From NCBI GenBank assembly GCA_020028195.1, contig JAHWYE010000135.1, positions 1 through 5,337 on the forward strand: 5,337 bases of DNA, read 5' to 3'. The stretch is from Nitrospirota bacterium. GTDB lineage: Bacteria > Nitrospirota > Nitrospiria > Nitrospirales > Nitrospiraceae. How positions within the stretch are numbered: the stretch's first letter is position 1; the number at the start of each line of letters is the position of its first letter. This document shows, in pieces, positions 1-5,337 of this stretch. A program made the position numbers and the translations under genes. The notes under the pieces were generated by a model that had not been told where the DNA came from, ran no database searches, and was given only the letters and a program-made list of their open reading frames with translations.

Positions 1-615
1 ACTGGAGTGTTGTTGGCCGGTGGCAAGAGCCGACGAATGGGCCAAGACAAGCGGTTTCTCGAGTTGGAGGGACGCACCCTGCTCGAACGGGCGCTTGCCG
101 TCTTGGAGGCGCTGTTTTCTGAAGTGATCGTGGTGGTCGCCGAGCCTGCCCCGCAGCTTTCAGGTCTGCGCCATCGAGTGGTCACCGATCTGATCCCAAA
201 CTGCGCGGCTCTTGGCGGACTCTACACAGGGCTGTCCTTTGCCGGGCAGCCGCGCGTGTTTGCCGCCGGGTGCGACATGCCATTTCTTGATCCTGCGGCC
301 ATCAAGTGGATGATCGGGCTCGATCAGCATTCGGATATTGTGATGGCGCAACTGGCCAGCGGGTTACAACCCATGCATGCCATTTACTCCAAAGCCTGTC
401 TGCCGGACCTCGAGCGCATGGCTGCGGCTCACAACCTGAAAGTTCAGGACCTCTGCCAGGCGTCGGGCCTGTCGGCACGGCTGGTGTCCGAGGACGAGAT
501 CCGTGGCATCGATCCTCAGTTCCTGTCCTTCCTGAACGTCAATACCCCTGCAGATCTGGAGTTCGCGCGCAAGCTCGCCGCGGGGCGACGCCCGCAGGAC
601 GGTCGGAGGGCCTGA
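1..615 (+). CDS. mobA: Molybdenum cofactor guanylyltransferase MobA (5' end outside window)
   Basis: Cytoplasmic nucleotidyltransferase that joins GMP from GTP to molybdopterin, giving the guanine dinucleotide form of the cofactor used by DMSO-reductase-family enzymes. The frame is open from base 1. The first codons read T-G-V-L-L-A-G-G-K-S-R-R-M-G-Q-D-K (1-51), the nucleotide-binding loop of the MobA family. MobA proteins normally have a few residues before this T-G, so the GTG at 7 is probably an internal valine and the true start lies to the left. Other family marks are the G-C-D-M-P motif (about 268-282), whose Asp at 274-276 fits the metal-binding Asp of the family; P-M-H-A-I-Y (370-387); and the C-terminal F-L-N-V-N-T-P-A-D-L (529-558). 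The visible 204 codons fit the usual 190-210 aa. Stop TGA at 613-615, five bases before the next gene, with which it is probably co-transcribed. A relative acting on another nucleotide-sugar or on MCD (MocA-like) is possible but less likely. Confidence 0.92.
   Translation, partial: TGVLLAGGKSRRMGQDKRFLELEGRTLLERALAVLEALFSEVIVVVAEPAPQLSGLRHRVVTDLIPNCAALGGLYTGLSFAGQPRVFAAGCDMPFLDPAAIKWMIGLDQHSDIVMAQLASGLQPMHAIYSKACLPDLERMAAAHNLKVQDLCQASGLSARLVSEDEIRGIDPQFLSFLNVNTPADLEFARKLAAGRRPQDGRRA
605..609 (+). promoter_or_regulatory. Shine-Dalgarno GGAGG for the glycosyltransferase gene
   Basis: GGAGG lies in the last codons of mobA, with 11 nt between it and the ATG at 621. It supports starting the glycosyltransferase at 621. 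The open frame itself runs back to about 306, but that part lies inside mobA and reads as non-family sequence. Confidence 0.6.
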
Positions 616-620
616 CCCCA

Positions 621-1676
621 ATGCGACGTACCCTGCTGGTCATCCATCCTGGCGCTCTGGGGGACGTCCTCCTCTCTCTGCCAGCTCTCCGAGGATTGCG
701 GGGACAGAATCCAAACCATGAGATTGGCATCGTGACAGGCGGGGAGGTAGGAACCCTGCTTCGGGCCTGTGGCGAAGTCGAGACAATATTTGCGCTCGAA
801 TCGGATGCTTTGGCCTCTCTCTTCTCCGAAGCGGAGTCGGTCAGTCCACCGCTTCATGATTGGCTTGCTCGGTGTGACCTGGCCGTCTGCTGGCTGGCAG
901 ATCCGGGCCACCGACTGTACTCCGTGCTCCAAGAGCTGGGTGTTCCACAGATCATCCAGCGATCTCCTCTTTCGTCTGCATGTGAAGCAGTTCATCAGAC
1001 AGATAGGGTCATGGAAACGGTGCAGGACGTAGTCCCGACTGGGAACTATGGCTGGAGGCTGCTCGTTCCAGACCAGGCGGTTGTGGCGGGCAAGGCTCGA
1101 CTGGCTGAGTTGGGAATACTTGGGGAGCGCCCGGTCGTCGCGATCCATCCCGGCAGTGGTAGTCGTCACAAGTGTTGCGCTCCAGCCTTGTTGGCGAGGG
1201 TCGTCGCATGGGTCCAAGCCAACGAGGCCTGTCCCCTTGTGCTGGGCGGACCGGCAGACGACGCCTTGGTTGCGAGCCTGTGCGAGGCTTGCGAGAAACC
1301 TCCACCGGTGCTTCAGCAGGTGGAGCTCCTCTCGGTCGCCGGGGTTCTGGCGCATGCGGACTTCTTTATCGGGCATGATTCGGGCCTGACCCATCTGGCT
1401 GCCGCCCTTCATCTACCCACGGTCGCGCTGTTTGGGCCGACTGATGCCCGACGCTGGGCTCCACGCGGTTCCCACGTGACGATTCTGACTGGGGAAGATT
1501 GCCGATGCCAGGGATGGGAGGCAGTCAGGGCCTGCCTGACCCGACCTTGCTTACAGGTTCCGGTCGAGAGGCTCATCCAGGCCTATGAATGGAGGTTTCC
1601 CCGACAAGAAACGGTTCTCTGTGGACTTCAGGACAAGACGACTGGTTGCCTTGTCAGGTCAAAGCAGTTGTGCTAG
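621..1676 (+). CDS. Glycosyltransferase family 9 protein (heptosyltransferase type)
   Basis: Probable GT9 (GT-B fold) enzyme of the ADP-heptose:LPS heptosyltransferase type. It would transfer a sugar to a lipopolysaccharide core or a related acceptor on the cytoplasmic face of the inner membrane. The start at 621 gives M-R-R-T-L-L-V-I-H-P-G-A-L-G-D-V-L, the classic N-terminus of the family, with the catalytic-type Asp at residue 15. The C-terminal donor-binding half shows H-P-G-S-G at 176-180, H-D-S-G-L-T-H at 252-258 and F-G-P-T-D at 271-275, all family hallmarks. The C-x-C and later cysteines at 294, 296, 305 and 310 match the usual cysteine-bearing tail. The 351 aa length is normal (about 330-360). 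Oddities: 16 cysteines in all, and K-C-C at 184-186 where the family commonly has K-x-W. It sits 5 nt after mobA, so co-transcription is likely. Family assignment is firm; the exact sugar and acceptor (waaC, waaF or other) cannot be read from sequence. Confidence 0.88.
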   Translation: MRRTLLVIHPGALGDVLLSLPALRGLRGQNPNHEIGIVTGGEVGTLLRACGEVETIFALESDALASLFSEAESVSPPLHDWLARCDLAVCWLADPGHRLYSVLQELGVPQIIQRSPLSSACEAVHQTDRVMETVQDVVPTGNYGWRLLVPDQAVVAGKARLAELGILGERPVVAIHPGSGSRHKCCAPALLARVVAWVQANEACPLVLGGPADDALVASLCEACEKPPPVLQQVELLSVAGVLAHADFFIGHDSGLTHLAAALHLPTVALFGPTDARRWAPRGSHVTILTGEDCRCQGWEAVRACLTRPCLQVPVERLIQAYEWRFPRQETVLCGLQDKTTGCLVRSKQLC

Positions 1677-1679
1677 ATT
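1651..1679 (+). promoter_or_regulatory. Candidate sigma70-type promoter for argS
   Basis: TTGTCA (1651-1656, 5 of 6 to TTGACA), a 17-nt spacer, then TAGATT (1674-1679, 4 of 6 to TATAAT). A TG sits at 1671-1672, giving an extended -10 (TGcTAGATT). Transcription would start near 1686 and leave a leader of about 40 nt before argS. The site overlaps the last codons and stop of the glycosyltransferase gene, at the largest gap in the window and the functional break between envelope and tRNA genes. Found by eye; no start-site data. Confidence 0.45.
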
Positions 1680-1726
1680 GCCAAATTGCTTTTTTCATTG
1701 CCAGAAAGCAGGGTTAGGAGCGTTGC
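1677..1726 (+). other. 50-nt gap between the glycosyltransferase and argS
   Basis: The largest gene-free stretch in the window. It holds a T-run (1690-1695), three copies of ATTGC (1677-1681, 1685-1689, 1697-1701) and the argS Shine-Dalgarno. No GC-rich stem precedes the T-run; the nearest pairing is a 4-bp AGCA/TGCT stem at about 1663-1674. I therefore see no convincing intrinsic terminator, and read-through from the upstream unit is possible. Confidence 0.5.
1716..1720 (+). promoter_or_regulatory. Shine-Dalgarno AGGAG for argS
   Basis: AGGAG stands 6 nt before the GTG at 1727. It decides the start in favour of this GTG: no other start codon in the frame is as well placed, and translation from here gives a normal ArgRS N-terminus (M-P-L-E-I-V). 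Confidence 0.75.
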
Positions 1727-3487
1727 GTGCCTCTAGAGATTGTGACAGAGAAGGTCGTGGGTGCGCTGGAGGGCGCTCTGCAGAAGGCTAGGCGCAAGGG
1801 GCAACTGAAAACTAAGGCATTCCCCCTGGTGACCTTGGATCTCCCCAAGCGGCCTGAGTGGGGTGACTTGTCGTCCACCATCGCCATGACTCTGGCCTCG
1901 TTGGAACAGCGATCACCTCACGACGTCGCCCAGATCATTCTGGATAACATGGATCAGCCCGAAGTGATCTTCGATCGGGTCGAGATCGCTCCCCCTGGTT
2001 TTTTGAATATGACGGTCAAACGGGAACTCTGGCTGAAAGTCCTCAACGAGATCGAGAAGCAGGGCCACGCGTACGGGAGGACGGATCTCGGCAAGGGGCG
2101 CCGTGTGCTAGTGGAGTATGTGAGTGCAAATCCCACCGGTCCGTTGCATATCGGTCATGGTCGTGGGGCTGCGGTCGGCCAGGCCATTGCCAATCTGCTG
2201 AAGGCAACCGGCCATGATGTGGTGAGTGAGTACTACATCAACGATTCAGGGCGTCAGATCAAGCTGCTGGGAGCCTCGGTCCATGCACGCTATCAGGAAC
2301 TGCATGGCCGTGTAGTCCCATTTCCGGAGGACGGATATCAAGGCTCCTACATTGAAACGGTTGCTGCTCATGTACGGGATCGTGTCGGCTCGACGCTACT
2401 CGACCTGCCGGTCGAACAGAGTCAGCAACGGTGCCAGGAGCTGGCCCAGCATGAACTCCTAGACATGATCCGACAGGATCTTCAGTCATTCGGGATCGAG
2501 TTTGATTCGTGGTTCAGCGAGGCCTCGCTGTTGTCATCCGGATCGGTGGAACAGGTCTTGGAGGAGCTCGGGAAACGGGACCTGCTGTTCGAACAGGATG
2601 GCGCGCTGTGGTTCCGTGCGTCCGCGTTTGGAGATGAGAAGGATCGGGTGGTCCGCAAACGGGAAGGGGAATACACCTATCTCGCCTCGGATATTGCCTA
2701 CCATCGCGACAAACTCCTGCGCGGCTATGACCTCCTGATTGACGTCTGGGGAGCGGACCACCACGGCTACATCCCAAGAATGCAAGCGGCCGTCCAGGCC
2801 TACGGTCATCCGAAGGACCGTCTGAAGGTTGTTCTTGTTCAGATGGTGAATTTAATGAGGGGAGGCCGGAAAATTGAAATGTCCAAGCGCGCCGGTGAAT
2901 TCACGAGCCTGCGCGAGGTGATTGATGAGGTCGGAACTGATGCGGCGAAGTTCTTTTTTCTGATGCGACGCTCCGATACGCCTCTGGATTTCGACCTGGA
3001 ACTGGCGAAGCAGCAATCGGCCGAGAACCCGGTCTATTACGTGCAATATGCGCACGCACGGGCAGCGAGTCTCTTTCGGGTTGCCGAGTCGCGCGGGATC
3101 CCGGTCCCTCAGCCTAGCGAGACGGAGCTGGGCCATTTGAGGGACCCGGACGAGCTGGGGTTGATCCGAACCCTGTCGCGATACCCTTCGGTGGTCGAGG
3201 CGAGCGCAGCGGCGCTGGAGCCGCACCGCCTGACCTTTTACCTGCAGGAGCTGGCCGCGCTCCTCCACACCTTTTACTATAAGCACCGGATCATGCCATT
3301 GATAAGCCAAGGCGAGTCGAACGACGCTGAAGGGTTTGTGAAGGTTGGGGGGGCTCCACCCGTCCGGTCTCGAGAGGAGATCACGCCGGGCCTCACGGCT
3401 GCCAGGCTGGCGTTGATGCGAGAAGTTCAACAGGTGATCAGAAACGGCTTGGATCTCCTGGGGATTTCTGCGCCGGACCGGATGTAA
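1727..3487 (+). CDS. argS: Arginyl-tRNA synthetase
   Basis: Class I aminoacyl-tRNA synthetase that charges tRNA-Arg with arginine using ATP; essential cytoplasmic enzyme. Domains in order: an N-terminal tRNA-recognition (Add-1) domain at roughly 4-95, with P-E-W-G-D-L near 43-48 and V-E-I-A-P-P-G-F-L-N near 86-95; the Rossmann catalytic core with V-E-Y-V-S-A-N-P-T-G-P-L-H-I-G-H (129-144, HIGH at 141-144) and the Y-Y-I-N-D-S-G-R-Q motif; a KMSK-like loop E-M-S-K-R-A-G at 384-390; then the helical DALR anticodon-binding domain, opening with N-P-V-Y-Y-V-Q-Y-A-H-A-R (434-445) and ending in the family-typical G-I-S-A-P-D-R-M. The 586 aa length is within the usual 550-590. Starts with GTG. Oddity: a long loop at about 525-553 between two conserved parts of the C-terminal domain, over a run of seven Gs. 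The frame is intact on both sides, so this is not a frameshift. Followed 27 nt later by tgt. Confidence 0.98.
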   Translation: MPLEIVTEKVVGALEGALQKARRKGQLKTKAFPLVTLDLPKRPEWGDLSSTIAMTLASLEQRSPHDVAQIILDNMDQPEVIFDRVEIAPPGFLNMTVKRELWLKVLNEIEKQGHAYGRTDLGKGRRVLVEYVSANPTGPLHIGHGRGAAVGQAIANLLKATGHDVVSEYYINDSGRQIKLLGASVHARYQELHGRVVPFPEDGYQGSYIETVAAHVRDRVGSTLLDLPVEQSQQRCQELAQHELLDMIRQDLQSFGIEFDSWFSEASLLSSGSVEQVLEELGKRDLLFEQDGALWFRASAFGDEKDRVVRKREGEYTYLASDIAYHRDKLLRGYDLLIDVWGADHHGYIPRMQAAVQAYGHPKDRLKVVLVQMVNLMRGGRKIEMSKRAGEFTSLREVIDEVGTDAAKFFFLMRRSDTPLDFDLELAKQQSAENPVYYVQYAHARAASLFRVAESRGIPVPQPSETELGHLRDPDELGLIRTLSRYPSVVEASAAALEPHRLTFYLQELAALLHTFYYKHRIMPLISQGESNDAEGFVKVGGAPPVRSREEITPGLTAARLALMREVQQVIRNGLDLLGISAPDRM

Positions 3488-3501
3488 CCGGCGACACAAA
3501 C

Positions 3502-3505
3502 GGAG
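3502..3505 (+). promoter_or_regulatory. Shine-Dalgarno GGAG for tgt
   Basis: GGAG with 9 nt to the ATG at 3515, inside the 27-nt argS-tgt gap (3488-3514). That gap holds no visible terminator or promoter, so co-transcription from argS is likely. Confidence 0.6.
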
Positions 3506-3514
3506 CGACAACCT

Positions 3515-4702
3515 ATGTTCGAATTTTCGGTGCGGCAAACCGATCTGGCGGGGCAGGCCCGTCTGGGAACGCTCACCACGGCGCACGGGGAGATTGAGAC
3601 GCCGGCCTTTATGCCTGTAGGCTCGCTCGGTCCAGTGAAGGGAATCGATACAAGCGATTTGCAAGCACTTGGGTTTCGGCTCATCCTCAATAACGCCTAT
3701 CACCTCTATTTGCGTCCCGGCCATGAAGTCATCGCCGCGATGGGGGGGCTTCATGCCTTTACCTCCTGGCCCGGTGCCATCCTGACGGACAGCGGTGGGT
3801 TCCAGGTCTTCAGCTTGGCGAAGCTGCGCAAGGTGACGGATGATGGGGTAACGTTTCAGTCGCATCTGGATGGCTCCTTGCACCACATCACACCGGAGCG
3901 GGCGATGGAAATTCAGGAAGCGCTCGGGGCGGACATCATCATGGTGCTTGACGAGTGCGTCTCGCTTCCTTCTTCACGCGAGAGGGTACAGGAGGCGATG
4001 CTGCGAACGAACCGCTGGGCGCGACGCTGTCAGTCCTCCCGCCGGCGGACGGACCAGGCTTTGTTCGGGATCGTGCAAGGCGGGCAGGAGGCTGACCTTC
4101 GGGTCCAGGCCGCGCGCGACCTGGCCACAGTGGGTTTTGATGGCTATGCGATAGGTGGCCTTTCTGTTGGGGAGGAGAAGGCGGTCATGCGCGCCATGCT
4201 GGAGGCTGTCGTTCCAGAACTTCCGACCGCCAGCCCTCGTTACTTGATGGGGGTCGGTATGCCGGAGGATCTGGTGGAGGGGGTGGCGAGGGGCGTCGAC
4301 CTGTTCGACTGCGTCGTGCCGACCAGGCATGGACGGACCGGCTGGCTGTTCACGTCCTTTGGTCGGGTCCTCATCAAACAGGCGCGGTACGCACGAGATG
4401 AGCAGCCGATTGACCCCGAGTGTCGTTGTCCTGTGTGCGCCAGGCACTCGCGCGCATACCTGCACCACCTGTTCACGGTCGGAGATATGTTGGGCGCGCG
4501 CCTCAATACGTTGCACAACCTGCACTATTTCGCGGAGTTGATGCGGCGGATCCGGTTGGCCATTGAGGAAGGGGCCTTCGCATCGTTCCGGACGGAATTT
4601 CATGCCCGGCGTGAGAGTCTGGACATGGTCTGTGAGGATGTCTCTGCCGAGAGGTCTGACGGGGGCCTGGTACAGCCATCGTCGTGGGAGAAGCAGGGAT
4701 GA
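3515..4702 (+). CDS. tgt: Queuine/preQ1 tRNA-guanine transglycosylase
   Basis: Exchanges the wobble guanine (G34) of GUN-anticodon tRNAs (Asp, Asn, His, Tyr) for preQ1, the base-insertion step of queuosine synthesis. TIM-barrel enzyme of 395 aa (family about 370-390). The catalytic and binding residues line up with the Zymomonas mobilis enzyme at a constant offset of 15: D92 in T-D-S-G-G-F-Q (general acid/base, Zm D102 with offset 10), D146 in L-D-E-C-V (substrate specificity, Zm D156), Q188 in G-I-V-Q-G-G (Zm Q203), G215 in A-I-G-G-L (Zm G230), and nucleophile D265 in D-L-F-D-C-V (Zm D280). The structural zinc site is complete: C303, C305, C308 and H334. The first two sites differ from the rest by a 5-residue shift, meaning a small length difference between 146 and 188. 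The enzyme looks fully active. Its stop overlaps the yajC start by 4 nt. The last 20 or so residues are not conserved-looking. Confidence 0.98.
   Translation: MFEFSVRQTDLAGQARLGTLTTAHGEIETPAFMPVGSLGPVKGIDTSDLQALGFRLILNNAYHLYLRPGHEVIAAMGGLHAFTSWPGAILTDSGGFQVFSLAKLRKVTDDGVTFQSHLDGSLHHITPERAMEIQEALGADIIMVLDECVSLPSSRERVQEAMLRTNRWARRCQSSRRRTDQALFGIVQGGQEADLRVQAARDLATVGFDGYAIGGLSVGEEKAVMRAMLEAVVPELPTASPRYLMGVGMPEDLVEGVARGVDLFDCVVPTRHGRTGWLFTSFGRVLIKQARYARDEQPIDPECRCPVCARHSRAYLHHLFTVGDMLGARLNTLHNLHYFAELMRRIRLAIEEGAFASFRTEFHARRESLDMVCEDVSAERSDGGLVQPSSWEKQG
4686..4690 (+). promoter_or_regulatory. Shine-Dalgarno GGGAG deciding the yajC start
   Basis: GGGAG lies 8 nt before the ATG at 4699. An in-frame GTG at 4684 would lengthen YajC by five residues but has no purine-rich site in front of it, and the ATG gives the standard ATGA overlap with the tgt stop. 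Confidence 0.6.
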
Positions 4703-5025
4703 ACCTGTTGGCCTCGATTGCCTGGGCGCAAGGAACTTCGGGGGGGATCGGTGGGGGAAACACGCTGCTTTCCCTTGTGCCGTTTGTGCTGATCTTTATC
4801 ATCTTTTATTTTCTGCTGATCCTGCCGCAACAAAAGCGCCAGAAAAAGCTTCGGGCTATGATGGATGCGTTGAAGAAGGGGGACAAGGTGATCACATCCT
4901 CAGGGCTGTGGGGCACCGTCACTAATCTAGGAAAGGATTCGGTCACTCTGCAGATTGCCGACAACGCGAAGGTGAAGATTCAGCGCGACCACATCGCGCG
5001 GCTCCGGACTGATGAGGAGGACTAG
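4699..5025 (+). CDS. yajC: Sec translocon accessory protein YajC
   Basis: Small inner-membrane protein of the SecDF-YajC complex, which assists SecYEG in protein export and membrane insertion. From the ATG at 4699 it is 108 aa, typical for the family. It has a short N-terminal segment ending in A-W-A-Q with a glycine-rich linker (12-20), one transmembrane helix at about 23-42, then the family signature P-Q-Q-K-R-Q-K-K at 43-50. The cytosolic domain follows, with K-K-G-D-K-V-I-T-S-S-G at 59-69 and G-T-V at 72-74. The tail is acidic (D-E-E-D). The 4-nt ATGA overlap with tgt suggests translational coupling. The order tgt-yajC-secD is widely conserved in bacteria and supports the call. Confidence 0.96.
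   Translation: MNLLASIAWAQGTSGGIGGGNTLLSLVPFVLIFIIFYFLLILPQQKRQKKLRAMMDALKKGDKVITSSGLWGTVTNLGKDSVTLQIADNAKVKIQRDHIARLRTDEED
5014..5020 (+). promoter_or_regulatory. Strong Shine-Dalgarno-like GAGGAGG at the end of yajC
   Basis: GAGGAGG is the best Shine-Dalgarno match in the window, yet it is 40 nt from the secD ATG (5061), too far to serve it directly. It is 8 nt before an ATG at 5029 that opens an 11-codon ORF. Part of the match is explained by codons for the acidic YajC tail (GAG GAG), so it may be coincidental. Confidence 0.4.
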
Positions 5026-5028
5026 CGA

Positions 5029-5064
5029 ATGCATCAGAATATGAACCTGTCGGGGCAAGGATGA
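5029..5064 (+). CDS. Possible 11-aa leader mini-ORF upstream of secD
   Basis: ATG at 5029 to TGA at 5062-5064 encodes M-H-Q-N-M-N-L-S-G-Q-G. It fills the 35-nt yajC-secD gap and its stop overlaps the secD ATG as ATGA. It has a strong upstream Shine-Dalgarno with an 8-nt spacer. I recognise no peptide family. The plausible role, by inference only, is to carry ribosomes from yajC to the secD start. It could equally be chance in a short gap. Confidence 0.25.
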   Translation: MHQNMNLSGQG

Positions 5065-5337
5065 AGAAACTCAGCGGACGCCTCATGTTGCTTGGTGTGG
5101 TGCTGGTTCTTTCGATCGGATTTTTCCTCCCTACCTTTCCCACGCTCTACCGGCCGCTTCCGGCCTGGCTGAAACAAGTGCTTCCGACGAGGGGGATCAC
5201 ACTCGGGCTGGACCTCCAGGGAGGGATTCACTTGGTTCTTGAGGTGGAAGAGGAACGTGCCGTTGAGATCGCGGTGGATCGGGCTGCCAACGCTATGCAA
5301 GACCTGCTGGTCGAGAAAAAGATTGCGGTCGAGTCCG
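5061..5337 (+). CDS. secD: Protein translocase subunit SecD (3' end outside window)
   Basis: Inner-membrane RND-type subunit that, with SecF, uses the proton gradient to help late steps of Sec export. Only the first 92 codons are present; the gene runs off the right edge. Visible: a basic start M-K-K-L-S-G-R, the first transmembrane helix at about 8-26, and then the start of the periplasmic P1 region with the hallmark T-L-G-L-D-L-Q-G-G at 47-55 (D51-L52-Q53-G54-G55), followed by I-H-L-V-L-E-V. ATG 5061 is the first start after the in-frame TGA at 5013-5015; ATG 5085 would cut into the membrane helix. The local Shine-Dalgarno is weak (GGGG at 5052-5055, 5 nt away), which fits translational coupling to what lies upstream. 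Follows yajC after 35 nt; secF is expected next. Confidence 0.96.
   Translation, partial: MKKLSGRLMLLGVVLVLSIGFFLPTFPTLYRPLPAWLKQVLPTRGITLGLDLQGGIHLVLEVEEERAVEIAVDRAANAMQDLLVEKKIAVES

Noticed and set aside
306..620. N-terminal extension of the glycosyltransferase frame back to 306
   Set aside because: This part overlaps mobA out of frame and reads as non-family sequence; the conserved N-terminus begins at ATG 621 with a Shine-Dalgarno.
516..1412. 298-codon open frame on the - strand opposite the glycosyltransferase
   Set aside because: Same reasoning: low-complexity shadow composition, no family motif, and it crosses the mobA-glycosyltransferase junction.
1660..1695. Possible intrinsic terminator (AGCA/TGCT stem and T-run) after the glycosyltransferase
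   Set aside because: The stem is only 4 bp, is not G+C-rich, and is separated from the T-run by about 15 nt.
1959..1980. Inverted repeat CCCGA/TCGGG inside argS as an operator or hairpin
   Set aside because: Short, imperfect and within conserved coding sequence; explained by codons.
3742..3748. G7 run in tgt as a possible frameshift
   Set aside because: The frame reads straight through into conserved A-M-G-G-L-H-A-F, and all catalytic residues follow in frame.
2852..3886. 344-codon open frame on the - strand across argS and tgt
   Set aside because: It lies opposite two firmly identified genes, shows no recognisable domain and is Arg/Pro/His-rich, as expected of an antisense shadow in G+C-rich coding DNA.
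4684..4698. GTG at 4684 as the yajC start
   Set aside because: No ribosome site precedes it, while ATG 4699 has GGGAG 8 nt upstream and the usual ATGA overlap with tgt.
4563..4925. 120-codon + strand open frame across the tgt-yajC junction
   Set aside because: Out of frame with both genes, no recognisable motif and no ribosome site; a shadow.

Overview
The window is ordinary, gene-dense chromosomal bacterial DNA. By eye it is about 58-60% G+C. Every recognisable gene lies on the + strand, intergenic gaps are 50 nt or less, and I see no mobile elements, RNA genes, CRISPR arrays or large repeats. The gene set (lipopolysaccharide-type glycosyltransferase, Tgt/queuosine pathway, YajC-SecD) points to a Gram-negative bacterium. 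The G+C content, the tgt-yajC-secD order and the sequence character make me think of Nitrospirota (Nitrospira-like), but that is an impression and was not tested.

Layout, left to right. (1) Bases 1-615 are the 3' part of mobA, the molybdenum cofactor guanylyltransferase; its first few codons lie left of the window. (2) Five bases later comes a cysteine-rich family 9 glycosyltransferase (heptosyltransferase type), 621-1676. (3) A 50-nt gap follows. A good sigma70-like promoter candidate (TTGTCA, 17 nt, TGcTAGATT) overlaps the end of the glycosyltransferase gene and would drive the next block. (4) argS, arginyl-tRNA synthetase, runs 1727-3487 with a GTG start and a well-placed Shine-Dalgarno. 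(5) tgt, tRNA-guanine transglycosylase, runs 3515-4702. (6) yajC runs 4699-5025 and overlaps tgt by 4 nt. (7) secD starts at 5061 and is cut by the right edge of the window.

The genes read as two transcription units: the end of one carrying mobA and the glycosyltransferase, then argS-tgt-yajC-secD (secF is expected to follow). The second unit joins tRNA charging and tRNA modification (queuosine precursor exchange at the wobble guanine) to the accessory part of the Sec translocon. The tgt-yajC-secD-secF order is a well-known conserved bacterial arrangement. mobA supplies guanine-dinucleotide molybdenum cofactor for DMSO-reductase-family enzymes, and the glycosyltransferase probably acts in the cell envelope; their adjacency may mean nothing functionally.

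I did not find a previously undescribed system. The points most worth a second look are a strong Shine-Dalgarno followed by an 11-codon mini-ORF that ends in an ATGA overlap with the secD start, an extended loop in the ArgRS C-terminal domain over a G7 run, the high cysteine content of the glycosyltransferase, and the candidate argS promoter.
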